Positions 46,913 to 57,992 of a stretch of 64,000 nt of DNA are shown in pieces. A program made the position numbers and the translations under genes. Numbering within the stretch: position 1 is the stretch's first letter; each line of letters starts with the position of its first letter. Source of the stretch: Lunularia cruciata (lineage: Eukaryota > Streptophyta > Marchantiopsida > Lunulariales > Lunulariaceae); the NCBI GenBank assembly GCA_948567375.1, contig OX419757.1, positions 64,294,001 through 64,358,000 of the forward strand, read 5' to 3'. Under the pieces are notes generated by a model. The model saw only the letters and a list, made by a program, of their open reading frames with translations, ran no database searches and was not told the DNA's origin.

Positions 46913-47997
46913 CAACATGCTTACTCATAGCGATGAACTCAGCAGACTATGCAGCAATGGTTTGAAGGGCCAAACTTATTTGTCTGCAATCAGGGGAAAG
47001 TAGTACCCGGATATGGGGTTTGATTTCCACTCTTTGCGGTACCTTGGGCCTGTTCTGTACAGACATTAGAAATGTGTGTGCAGAACGAGGGAGATCCCAC
47101 CCTGACAAAGGTCATCCCACCTTCTATTACTGGAGCACCTTGGAAGTTGGACTAAATGTTTTTCACTTCTCAGCATTTGTACAGTACCACTCATTGTGAA
47201 ATACGATGCGGAATTCTTGTCTTGATGATAATCTACCAATTGAAACAGCAGACCACATTCTCTTGTCCTACCATTCTTGTTAAGACCATCTCAAGATCGT
47301 ACTTCGAGTATGCATCTTGTGAACTGGACAAAGAACTAACAAAAGAGATGATGCCCACGACAACCCTTCGATTCTTTCATTGACATCAAGAATCACACCT
47401 ACATTACAAACTGAACTGGGACCGACATCTTCTTCACGCTTCTCTACTTTCTCTGTTTATCTAATGCTTACACAACCTTCCGGACCTCATTATAGGATTT
47501 AGCAGAAGGGACCACAAGGCCGCAGATTACCTTTTCATTAGCAATAAAACACACGATTAAACACGTCCTCTGAGAGATACACTCACAACAATCAGATGAG
47601 TAATACAATTGTGTTGATAAGACATCATCACATGAGTATGTTCTTTCAGCTTTATTCCAAGATGGAGGGAAGCTAATTGTTACTCTGATTGTTATGCTGT
47701 GCGGTATGTACTGGACTAATTACAGTTATAGTACTATCCACGAAGCTGATAGATGTACACTTTGAAGGGAACAGAACTATCCGTCCGAAGAAAGCAGAAC
47801 TTTCACGTTCTTTTCCCCATATTTCTCACAAAGGATTGAGGTCTGTGCAGCACAATTATTACAGATACTGTAAAATACGCATTACATGCATATCTGCAAA
47901 TCAAACTCCCGAAATAAGTTGTTGGCAACAAGACTCCTTCAGCTGTCCGAAAGTTCAGTATAGCTCTGTCAAGGAGTGTAAAATTCTCCCCATGAGG

Positions 47998-48535
47998 TCA
48001 GACATTCTGCGCTAGAGCCTCGTCCTGAAAATCTAAGGCGTTTGCTATGATTGCCCCTCTCATACTAGCAAAGTATAGTCCCAGATGATGAGTCAGATCC
48101 TGCAGGCGAAACAATGTACAAGCTGATGATCAGTACAGAAGTCTATTACGGTAGCAAATGAAACTCAATAGAACTGATGTACAGTACCAAGAATCGTTAT
48201 GCACTTTCACCAAAATGAACATCATTGTTATCTTAGATAGCGTACACTTCCTTAGACATGCGACTGGATAGGTATATGCTGCGTATCCTCTATCTTTTTT
48301 TCCTGTCCTAAAACAAGTAAAAACCCGAATGCCGAGCAGAGATAGAGAACCTTGTGAAACGCAATGGCGTGTACAATTTGTCATGTTGAGAACGCACCTG
48401 AGGATGTGAGACTTGACCAATCTCCTTGGCTGTTTGCAGCGGCATGTCATACGTATAACACCCGTTGCTGTACACAGCCACGTGCTCCAGTGTGGGGAGC
48501 ATGCCGTGGTTCCTGGCGGACAGCAGTGTTTTCAC
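47998..48535 (-). pseudogene. NIC1-like nicotinamidase fragment (last two exons)
   Basis: Minus strand: part of exon 4 (48,535-48,398; KTLLSARNHGMLPTLEHVAVYSNG...VSHPQ), intron, and the terminal exon (48,099-47,998; DLTHHLGLYFA...LAQNV, stop). It equals 51,834-51,971 and 52,276-52,377 of the fuller copy. The 5' end is cut exactly at the duplication breakpoint, so the catalytic part is absent. Confidence 0.85.
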
Positions 48536-48546
48536 CTTAAGGTGAA
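48531..48546. repeat. Perfect 16-bp palindrome at the B/A' junction
   Basis: TTCACCTTAAGGTGAA spans the point where block B ends (TTCAC) and inverted block A' begins (GTGAA). The six central bases CTTAAG are themselves palindromic. Confidence 0.95.
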
Positions 48547-50763
48547 CAATTTGGAGTACAAGCGATCATCTGCAGCCAAATTTGACATGAAGATCAGGCA
48601 TCGAGGAATGTAACAATCCAACTCCTAGAGTTATGACATTGTCTTCGGCAAACTTATTTGGTGAGATGCCTTGCGACGGCATGTACAAAGGCAGGCTTCA
48701 CGGAATACTGAGAGTCTGTAACACTTCCTTTAGGCTTCTCCAACAGGTGCAACCTGCAGGCAGTTGCACCTTTTGTTGAAGCATGCGGATGAAAGTGTTG
48801 GCTTTAGCCGTCAATTACTGTGTTTGTTCTTATGGTTGTATAAATTTGTAATAAATAATATCTGCCGGTATAATGTGTCTCGAGTCCCTATGATGATCAC
48901 ACATTTTGATTGAATTGATCACCAACTCGTTTGGCATTTGGACACCTCAAATTTGCTACTTGTAATGCGTTGATCGTACATAGTTAAGTTGTTCATTAGC
49001 AGCATTTATACCATACTTTAGCGACGTTTTCGGTCAAGGACACAAGTCGACCCTACACACTAAATTTTGCTCAGATTTGCTGCAGTTCCTACTGGAGGGG
49101 AGGAACTGCGAGTGTGCGCTACAAGGCAGGCTTATAATCGGGGCATATATGAATTTATTATTGGGTTCTCTCAATTAACGAGTGTTGCACGGTTCTCCAC
49201 AAAGATGCCCAGTAGCCTACATAGATCTCTTGTCCACTTGAAGTCAGTGTAATTGAGCTGTTTCTTATATAAATACTCTTCTTCCTCTATCGTATTCCCT
49301 TTAAACTTGAAGCATTCTAGTTGTGTCTTGATCCCGGTCTGAAAAGTTGTATTAACTAAATTACTTGGTTGGAGGGGCTCTACTACAATGCTTTTCTCTA
49401 CAGGTAGTGTACAGGTAAGCGAAGCAAAACGTATGAATTGTAAAATGACTGCAGCATTGTACAATACTAATTAATCGTAAAGTAACTGAAGCTTTGAATT
49501 AATACGAAGGCGAAATTGGCTCAGGGCCGAGACGCGCCGTGAACTGAAACGTTTCGTGTACATGTCACAGGACCTGTGCATAGCTAGCAATATAGCTTTC
49601 GGCGCAGGGCACTATGGACAGCACGCATGATCTTCACTCGGGCCATTTCCTCGTTAAATTTGCGGCTGTATTTTAATCAAAAGGTCATTGTTCAATACCA
49701 TCTTGTGACGATGCAATGTCCATATTGGCATTTTGGCAAGAAAATACACCCTTCCATTTCTTCTCAGTCATCAGGAAGAAAATGTTCAATATGATGTTGC
49801 GGAACCAGTGTTTAGAAGAAAATCGGCAGTTTATAACAGAATTCCCGACACCATATTGTACATGTCCCGAACAGTATTATCTACATTGATGACTAAAAGA
49901 AACTGGTACTCGAGTCTAGGAAGGTTTATTCCAACTAAAACAAACGTCAGCGCGCAGCTTTACATGCTCTACAACAGAACCAAAAATAGTCCGATGGGTT
50001 AGAACTGAACTCTAGTTTTTCAGATCATTCGCAGCGCTCTGTGTCTTTCTTGAGGCATCATTAGCTCCGGACTTGGCTTCGCTTGAAGCCTCGTCGATTC
50101 CTGGCTGAGCAGATCGTGACGCATCCTTTGCGCTTCCCTCGGCCTTGTTTGCAGCATCCTTGAAACCAGATTTTGCTGATGAGGTGACATCCTCTGCTTT
50201 CGATTGAATATCCTTGCCGGCATTTTGAGCTTTGCTGGAAGCTTTGTCAGCTCCTACCTTGATGTTGTCCTTTGACTCCTCGGCTTTGTTGGCAGCTTTG
50301 TCCTAAGTAGACATGTGCATACACTTACTTAATCCACATACGCTTTAAAACGGTTTCAGAGCTCCAAATCAACACACATTAGCGCGTTCGGGAGTCCACC
50401 AACTAATTAGAGGTCACTGGCACTGTAATATCTCTGATCTAAGATAGAAACTGTGATAAATGTACGTGGAATTTTCTGCACAGAATGTGTGTTAACATAA
50501 ATTGTCGAGCTGCGAGAGAATGGGACTTCACACTAACCTACCTTGACATCCTCAGCCTTGTTTCCCAAATCCTAACTGGATTCCTTGGCCTGGCCGGTAA
50601 GCTCGCTTGCCTTATCCTGAACAGTGCCCACAGCAATTTTTGCTCCCCCCTTGACATTGCTAGCAGCATCGGAGCCGACCTCGCCAGCCTTTTTGGGTCC
50701 AGCTTTCACATTCGAAGCAACTTTATCAGCTCCATACTTGATAGAATCGATCACACCGGGTCC
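48542..50763 (-). repeat. Inverted duplication block A'
   Basis: Reverse-complement copy of 34,224-36,882 without the 421-bp insert at 35,349-35,769. Anchors: GGTGTGATCG at 34,230 pairs with 50,757, and GTGAA/TTCAC at 48,542 pairs with 36,880. Besides the LEA pseudogene it holds no gene. Confidence 0.85.
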
Positions 50764-50865
50764 GCTGCTGCCCGTTCCCAGGCCTACAAGGCAGCTGCGT
50801 TTCGGAAATCCTGTGATTTGGATCCTTAAGGTTCGAACTCTGTGGAAATTAGGAGTAGGTACCAT
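50012..50865 (-). pseudogene. Chimeric broken copy of the LEA-like gene
   Basis: Exon 2 (50,302-50,012) is fully open and the same length as in the parent gene. The exon 1 part (to 50,542) begins at VIDSIK(S/Y)GAD; the transit peptide is gone. Instead the frame continues upstream to 50,865 through a segment copied from the AGT2 upstream region (SGPG at the joint). A CAG-to-TAG change at 50,574-50,572 ends the frame after TGQAKESS, so no full LEA protein can be made. The splice donor and acceptor are kept. Confidence 0.85.
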
Positions 50866-50904
50866 TCTGGACCGGGATCATAAAGATTCGGAGTAAACTG
50901 CACA

Positions 50905-52377
50905 ATGGTTCAGCCAAGTCTTGTTTCGCAGTTGCAATTCGAACTACCAGTGAATCCTGTTAGCCTGTCTTTGTCGTTGAATGACCGGGTGGGATTAGTA
51001 ATAATCGATGAACAAAACGGGTTTTGTACCGTTGGATCTGGCACCCTGGTGAGTCTACCGAGCACAAGTGACTCTGAAATTTACTCTATCTTCCTCTAAT
51101 CGCAAGATCTCCAATCTTGCGTCTCTGTCTGAGAACCCAATCCCACGTTGAGCAGTGATTGCATTCCACACTGTCTAGCACTAGCATCAAGTATCCAGTA
51201 GATTATGGCAAAACTTATTCGTCTGTCCAGCTTGTTGCCAAAGGGCACTGTAAAATGCAGCGTACCCAATTGTTGAACATTCAAGCAAACCCACATTTGC
51301 ACATTTTCTTTGAAACTTCATAATAAGCTATCCTCATCGCTAGCATACATCTATGAGTATTTCAGAGGCCCTGTCATCAAAGTAGAATACATGAGGAAGA
51401 GTGCATAAGACAGTTGCTTCACCTTGTAATCACCAAGTGCAAATAATACCACTGATTAGTGTTTATTGTTCTGCAGGCACCTCGAAAACTCAACCAGCAG
51501 GTGGTTGACATGGTAGCGGAGACCAATGTAACCGCAAGGAGGTTTAGTGAGCGGGGATGGCCAATCTTGGCATTTTTGGATACTCACCAGGCCGACAAAC
51601 CGGAGCCTCCATATCCGCCTCACCGCATTGTGGGAACGGGTGAAGAGAATCTCGTCCCAGGTATCTTTCTCAGCACCGGATGTTATTCATATATCACAGT
51701 AGTTGCAAGTATGTGGCCAGCTTACTCGTGTACCCATGTTAGTTAGTAAGCAACTATCAACTCGATTGATGTTTCTATGGAAGTGCAGATTTTGGTTTTG
51801 GGAATATGTACATATATATGCGTTCTGGATTTTGTGAAGACACTGCTGTCCGCCAGGAACCACGGCATGCTCCCCACACTAGAGCACGTGGCTGTGTACA
51901 GCAACGGGTGTTCTACGTATGACATGCCGCTGCAAACAGCCAAGGAGATTGGTCAAGTCTCTCATCCTCAGGTGCGTTCTCACCATGACAAATTGTACAC
52001 GCCGTTGCGTTTCACAAGGTTCTCTATCTCTGCTCGGCATTCGGGTTTTTACTTGTTTAAGTGAGGACAGAAAAAAGAAGAAAAAAGGATACGCAGCATA
52101 TACCTATCCAGTCCCATGTCTAATGAAGTGTACGCTATCTAAGATAACAATGATGTTGATTTTGGTGAAAGTGCATATCAATTCTTGGTACTGTACATCA
52201 GTTCTATTGAGTTTCATTTGCTACCGGAATAGACTTCTGTACTGATCATCAGCTTGTACATTGTTTCGCCTGCAGGATCTGACTCATCATCTGGGATTAT
52301 ACTTTGCTGGTATGAGAGGGGCAATCATAGCAAACGCCTTAGATTTTCAGGACGAGGCTCTAGCGCAGAATGTCTGA
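50905..52377 (+). pseudogene. NIC1-like nicotinamidase, middle exon(s) missing
   Basis: Nicotinamidases (isochorismatase fold, Asp-Lys-Cys triad) convert nicotinamide to nicotinate in NAD salvage. Exons seen: 50,905-51,048 (ELPVNPVSL...GLVIIDEQNGFCTVGSG, with the first catalytic Asp), 51,477-51,660 (PILAFLDTHQ...PYPPHRIVGTGEENLVP), 51,789-51,971 (GICTYICVLDFV, with the nucleophile Cys) and 52,276-52,377 (terminal). The order and spacing match plant NIC1 as recalled. The exon carrying the catalytic Lys (LRKDCINGF-like block) should lie between 51,661 and 51,788, but only 128 bp remain. Splicing across shifts the frame (phase 1 donor to phase 0 acceptor). The usual GICTDIC reads GICTYIC. Likely a pseudogene; an alternative is an assembly collapse. 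Confidence 0.8.
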
Positions 52378-54090
52378 CCTCATGCGGAGAATTTTACACT
52401 CCTTGACAGAGCTATACTGAACTTTCGGACAGCTGAAGGAGTCTTGTTGCCAACAACTTATTTCGGGAGTTTGATTTGCAGATATGCATGTAATGCGTAT
52501 TTTACAGTATCTGTAATAATTGTGCTGTACAGACCTCAATCCTTTGTGAGAAATATGGGGAAAAGAACGTGAAAGTTCTGCTTTCTTCGGACGGATAGTT
52601 CTGTTCCCTTCAAAGTGTACATCTATCAGCTTCGTGGATAGTACTATAACTGTAATTAGTCCAGTACATACCGCACAGCATAACAATCAGAGTAACAATT
52701 AGCTTCCCTCCATCTTGGCATAAAGCTGAAAGAACATACTCATGTGATGATGTCTTATCAACACAATTGTATTACTCATCTGATTATTGTGAGTGTATCT
52801 CTCAGAGGACGTGTTTAACCGTGTGTGTTCTTGCTAATGAAAAGGTAATCTGCGGCCTTGTGGTCCCTTCTGCTAAATCCTATAATGAGGTCCGGAAGGT
52901 TGTGTAAGCATTAGATAAACAGAGAAAGTAGAGAAGTGTGAAGAAGATGTCTGTCCCAGTTCAGTTTGTAATGTAGGTGTGATTCTTGATGTCAATGAAA
53001 GAATCGAAGGGTTGTCGTGGGGCAGCATCTATTTTGTTAGTTCTTTGTCCAGTTGACAAGATACATGCTCGAAGTACGATCTTGAGATGGTCTTAACAAG
53101 AATGGTAGGACAAGAGAATGTGGTCTGCTGTTTCAATTGGTAGATTATCATCAAGACAAGAATTCCACATCGTATTTCACAGTCAGTTGTACTGTACAAA
53201 AGTTGAGAAGTGAAAAACATTTAGTCCAACTTCCAAGTTGCTCCGGTAATAGAAGGTGGGATGACCTTCGTCAGGGTGGGATCTCCCTCGTTCTGCACAC
53301 ACATTTCTAATGTCTGTACAGAACAGGCCCGAGGTACCGCAAAGAGAGTGGAAACCCCATATCCGTGTACTACTTTCCCTGATTGCAGACAGATAAGTTT
53401 GGCCCTTCAAACCATTGCTGCATAGTCTGCAGAGTTCATCGCTGTGAGTAAAGCATGTTGAGGCTCTGCCTTCAATTGCATACAAAGGTCCTCGTGTACA
53501 TTATCATAATCCCATTCGTCTTCCTAATTCTGCAAAACTACCGTCTCGCCCTCCTCGTCGTCCAACTCTTCAAACTCGTCATCATCCTCAAATAACTCCA
53601 GCTTTACTTCTTCCGAAGCCTGCTTGGGAGTAGTGTCAGTTTTACCGCCATCTTGTGGCCTCTTGTTCCCGGTAGGAAACGAGGCCTATCGTGAAAGATC
53701 TGAGATTGGCGCAAAATGTTTGAGAGGGAATTTAAGGCGTGGTAAAGGACGCCTAACATGTTCACAGCAACAGAGCATGAATAAGTTTAGGAGGATGAAG
53801 GAGGTCAGCTCAATTGGGGGGTCCTCCAGTTTAAGGAGACGCAATCTCACGGGCAGGCAGGCAAGGCAGTTTTTAAGTCAGATGGTTCAAGTCCTCATAG
53901 CTAGTGGGGGTTGTAAGCATAGAACAAGGATAATGCTTGAATCAGCCAACAGTAAGAAGTTTGAAAAAATTGCACATGGTGATTTTACTTTCAGGGTTGC
54001 AATTCTTAGATACCAACCGGACTTCACGCCAAACCTACTCAATAAGTTTGAAATTAGTTCTAGCTGATTTAGATTAACATAAGCAAAAAC
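51834..54090 (-). repeat. Inverted duplication block B'
   Basis: Reverse-complement partner of 46,283-48,535. Homology begins inside NIC1-like exon 4 at GTGAAGACACTG and extends to about 54,090, where it meets element 3-type sequence. Spacing is nearly collinear (sum about 100,370). Confidence 0.9.
53408..53651 (-). pseudogene. DSS1/SEM1-like pseudogene, copy 2
   Basis: Same acidic block as copy 1 (EEVKLELFEDDDEFEELDD, EGETVVLQN, TAG, EDEWDYDNVHEDL). Here the second stop of copy 1 is still Gln (MQLKAEP), closer to the DSS1 C-terminal QLKKELE, and the frame then runs on to a TGA at 53,410-53,408. The TAG at the first conserved Trp and the frame slip after the ATG are common to both copies, so they predate the B duplication. 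Confidence 0.75.
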
Positions 54091-55023
54091 CAAGTAGTAG
54101 AGAGCAAAATTTTGCACGGAGGGACACCTTGGGGTTGTGATCAAGTGTGCAAAATTTCAGAAGACTATGACATACTAATTAAGAGATTCGAGTGACATTG
54201 TGAGAACTCATCAATTCTACAAAGTTGAGATGAGATCTAAAGCATGAGGAGTGTGAGAGCAACAAAAAGCATGTTTGAGTGTTTAGACTCATCTTGGGAA
54301 TATGGAAGGTCATCAAGAGTGGAAATTGAAGTTATGCAAGGTTTCTCAAGGGTTTGAGATGATTGTAAGGGTGGATTTGAGGAAGAGAATTTAGAATAGA
54401 ATTTGAAGAGAGTGTTGAGAGGATCCAAAAACTTACACCACTTGGAGGAAAAAGTGAGTCTAAGTGCTTTTTATGTGAAAAGAAGGGATATAAGGTAAAA
54501 TCATGTCCATTGACCTTTGAGAGCAAAAGATTGAGAGGCTTACTTGAGGCTTACTTTACTTGGGTTGGCATGTTTGACCTTCTTCACCAAGATTGGGAGG
54601 AAAAGATCTAAGACCAAGGGGTTGTGTGAGGTTTGTGGAGTGAAAGTACTTCCAAAGGGACATGAGTGTAATGGAGTAAAAGCATTTTTGGAAGCTTTGG
54701 TGAAAGATCTTGGAGAGAGTCTTAGTACAACTACAAAAATACTACCACTTTCATCAATTAGTTCTCAAGATTAGTGATATAAATAATCTTTCAACTTATG
54801 GATACATTATCCATGAGAGTTTGATTAATATGCACTCTATGATTGATGTTGCTACAAAAATCATAGAGCAACCTAAACCTTTTATATTCCCCAGGATGGA
54901 TTACTCTCAAATGGTATTAGTCATGTACATACTCTATTAGTTATAGAGTGAGAGAAAAGAAAAGAGGAAAGAAACATTTGAGAGAAAAGAAAGATAGTGA
55001 GGAGATAAGATGTGGAAACTTTA

Positions 55024-56015
55024 GGTTTTCTTTGGCAAGGATGGAGAAAATGTGGAGGTCTTTGTGAGAGATTTCAAGAGAGCTTGCATAGGAAACAATG
55101 AGAGGAGGAAGAATGAATGGACATCATTATTACCAGATTTCTTTGAGTATGTAGCACTTACATGGTATGAGTCAGAATACCCAAAAAAAAAGAAAATGTA
55201 CAAGAAGAGTCTTAGGAGATTTTGACTTCCGCACTCATTGAGAAAATTCTTCCATATGAAAATTATGAGAGATTTATGAATGAGGTTACCTTTCTCAAAC
55301 AAGGAGTGGAGAAATAGTGAGAGTCTACTTAGAAAGAGTGGAGAAGTTAGAGTCCAAACTTTGCATAGTGTTGAGGAAGGGTGGGGATGATAAGGAGACT
55401 ATTATGCGTGGCATAAGGGCCATGCTCACCAAGAATTTTGTGGGAGGGTTGAGACCATAGATTAAAAGTAAGGTGAGATATGAGAAACCTTCTTCCAAGG
55501 TTGGAGCTATCAAGATTACAATCCGTATGGAGTAGAGTTTGGAAAGGGATGAGAGTGATTTGGTGGTGAAGGAGGTTATGCATCCTCCTCAAGGTTACAA
55601 GTATGGTGGAACTTCTGATACTTTGGTAGCAAGGGCTGCACCATAAGTAGTAGTTGCTCCAGTTCTTGCACCTCTACCAAAAGATCCACTTCAAACCATC
55701 ACAGAACAACTTGCAAATCTCAAGATCAACATGGTGCAACTATGGGAGACAAGAGAAGTGGATCAAAATGTAGGGAGAGTGCCTCAGAGTTATGGAAGTT
55801 ATCTATATAGAGGAAGCCAACCAGCCAAAAATTTCAATGATAGAAATTGTTTCGGTTATGGAGGAAGAGGCCACATCCAAAGGAATTGCCCAAATTCCAC
55901 TTACCATAGAGGAAAGGGTTATGAGGGAGCCAATAGAGGGAAAGAGGGAGGTAGTGAAACCCAAGTGGCTCCTAATCCAAACAAAGGTAAGGAGATAGCA
56001 TCCATAGATGGTTGA
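55024..56015 (+). pseudogene. Element 3 gag
   Basis: Frames cover the Retrotrans_gag-like region (VFFGKDGENVEVFVRDF..., LTWYESEYP, VRVYLERVEKLESK) and a 94-codon open end (55,731-56,015) with the knuckle NCFGYGGRGHIQRNCP. In a CCHC knuckle the fourth residue should be Cys (C-x2-C); it is Tyr (TAT, one G-to-A change from TGT), so zinc binding is lost. Confidence 0.8.
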
Positions 56016-56399
56016 GAGCAAGAATGAGAAGGGAGAGTGCTCAAATTCCAAGGGTCTTAATTTGGAGCTTTTGGCACAAGAGAAGAAGATAGCTCATTTT
56101 GCAAAGGATGTACACACTTCTCAAGGATTTACTCCTAGCAAGGATATTCATATGTCTACTAGGAGCACTCACATCTCAACACCATCAACAATAAAAACTC
56201 CAAGGAAGAAGTTGGGGATGGAAGACTTGATCTCAAAACAACAATGGAACTACATTGTGTTGGAAGATGTTGGTAGTCACAAGGCTAACATCATAGTGAA
56301 TCAACTGATTGCTATGAACTCTATCTTGAGAAAGGTGCGTAGAGGTGGTTTGAGTTCTACAAGGATTAAGAGGTAGAAGAAGGAAAAAGCTCAAGTATC

Positions 56400-56760
56400 A
56401 ATGGAGGTGGTGGATGCCAAATCAACACCATGGGACGTTCGTGAATATGCCTCCAAGATTGATATGAGAGTGAATGGTCACAACATCAAAGATGCACTTG
56501 TTGATGGAGGATAAGCAATAAATGCCATGTCAGAAAGGTTGATGAAGAAGTTGAGTATGATACACTCTAGACCTTCAATATTTGTGGTGAGCATGGAAAA
56601 CAAGTAACAAGTTTGACCAATAGGGGTGATGGGTAAGGTGGTAGTTTCAATTATGGGAGTTCAAAATCTCATGACTTTCCAAGTCTTGAAGGATTCAGGC
56701 TATGATTTTCTTCATGGGAAACCATGGTTGAGAGCAGCATGCATAGTTGATTGATGACAC
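56400..56760 (+). pseudogene. Element 3 retropepsin
   Basis: VNGHNIKDALVDGG, a stop in place of a sense codon, AINAMSERLMKKL, then VVSIMGVQNLMTFQVL and DFLHGKPWLRAA follow the order of gypsy proteases. The catalytic triplet reads D-G-G rather than D-[ST]-G. Confidence 0.7.
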
Positions 56761-57009
56761 AAAGGGTACTTGAGGATTGGGCCATCAAACCATAAAGTTA
56801 TAGTACCTCTCACTAACACCACCAACACTTCACATTTAGATACATCATCTTTTGATTATTGAGAATCAGATTCAGAAGAAGTAGCTTCAGATGTAAACAC
56901 AAGCATGGAAGAAGAGACTTCCACAAAGGAGGATGAATCTAAATTTGATTCAAATGTGTATTCCTTGTGTGTTATGGATTTTTCACCTTGAGGTTTTGAA
57001 GGACCAGAT

Positions 57010-57992
57010 AAATCACTATTGACACTTGAAGAGATAGAGAGGAGTTTATCTACCCTCAAGTATAGTCCAAATGTTACCAAGGAGAAGAAGGTAAGATTTG
57101 AGGAGATTTTCAGCAAGTTCATCCATGTGTTTGCTTTCAATTACAAAGATCTAAAGGAAGTCACCTTAGAGGAGCACAAGATTGAGGTGGAGTCACATGC
57201 AAGACCAATCCACCAAAAGCAATGTCATTAGTACACCAATATCTTTGGTTGTGGACGAGAAGATTGATAAGCTCAAGGAGGCCGGATTTATCTTTAAGCT
57301 GGAGAATTTAGAATGGGTGTCTCTAATTATGATTGTGAAGAAAAGAATGGCAAGCTTTGGGTATGTGTGGATTACAAGAAGCTCAATGCTATTACTAAGA
57401 AGGACTATTACTCTTTGCCATTCATTGATGAGATCTTGGAAGAGGTTGTAGGTTGCAAGATGAGATCTCAGACCTTCCATTCCCTTCAAACTTGACAAAC
57501 TTCAAAGTTACGCCAATTCTTGGGGATAGTTGGGTACTACAAGAGGTTCATCTTCTCATTTTCCAACAAAGCTTATGCATTGACCATTTATATAAAGAAG
57601 TGTAAAATACATGATGATTTTGGATGACAAAGACTCTCGCAAAGCTTTTGAGGAGCTCAAGTAATCCATTGTTGTAGCTCCAATTCTTGCAAAACCTGAT
57701 TGGAGTAAGCCTTTCATCCTCTACACTGATGCTTCCAATGTAGCTATAGAATACACTGTTAGTCAATTAGACCAAGATGTGCATGATCATCCAATAGCTT
57801 ATGCTAGTAAGTAGATGATTTCAACAAAAAAGAACTACTCTATCACCGAGAGAGAAGGGTTGGTAGTGATCTTTGGTCTAAAGCAGTTTAGGCACTATTT
57901 GATTGGAGGGAAAGCCACCATTTTCATTGATCACAATGCTTTGAAGTACATCTTCAACAAGCCTAATGTGGAAGGGAGGTTAGCAAGGTAGA
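57010..57992 (+). pseudogene. Element 3 RT and RNase H with internal deletion
   Basis: The RT start (LWVCVDYKKLNAITKKDYYSL, then PFIDEILEEVVG) is followed at about 57,460-57,540 directly by the connection block LGIVGYYKRFI. The whole palm with the catalytic YxDD is missing, a deletion of roughly 350-400 bp by comparison with the family layout. RNase H follows (LYTDASNVAIEYTV, NYSITEREGLVVIFGLKQF, IFIDHNALKYIF) and stops where element 2 is inserted. Confidence 0.8.

Larger units (their letters stand above)
46283..48535 (+). repeat. Inverted duplication block B
   Basis: Recurs reverse-complemented at 51,834 to about 54,090, coordinates summing to about 100,370 throughout with only small indels. 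Similarity is high: a 108-codon stretch (47,689-48,015 versus 52,686-52,360) differs at one residue. It contains a DSS1-like pseudogene and the last exons of the NIC1-like gene. Confidence 0.9.
54200..57992 (+). mobile_element. Element 3: older Ty3/gypsy element, left part
   Basis: In order: a knuckle-like CFLCEKKGYKVKSCP (54,462-54,506), a gag capsid block (55,024-55,220; FVRDFKRACIG...LTWYESEYP), more gag with a second knuckle (55,851-55,895), retropepsin (56,400-56,760), partial RT (57,010-57,560), and RNase H up to 57,992. The right part resumes at 63,603 after element 2. The 5' LTR and the exact start were not found. Many stops and a large RT deletion make it inactive. Confidence 0.85.

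Noticed and set aside
47689-48015. 108-codon frame present in both B (plus) and B' (minus) with one residue difference
   Set aside because: The identity follows from the recent duplication. It lies antisense and downstream of the NIC1-like terminal exon, and the composition is not protein-like.
53624-54067. 147-codon plus-strand frame
   Set aside because: It overlaps the antisense of the DSS1-like pseudogene at its start, and its block B counterpart (46,329-46,532) is broken. No family was recognised.
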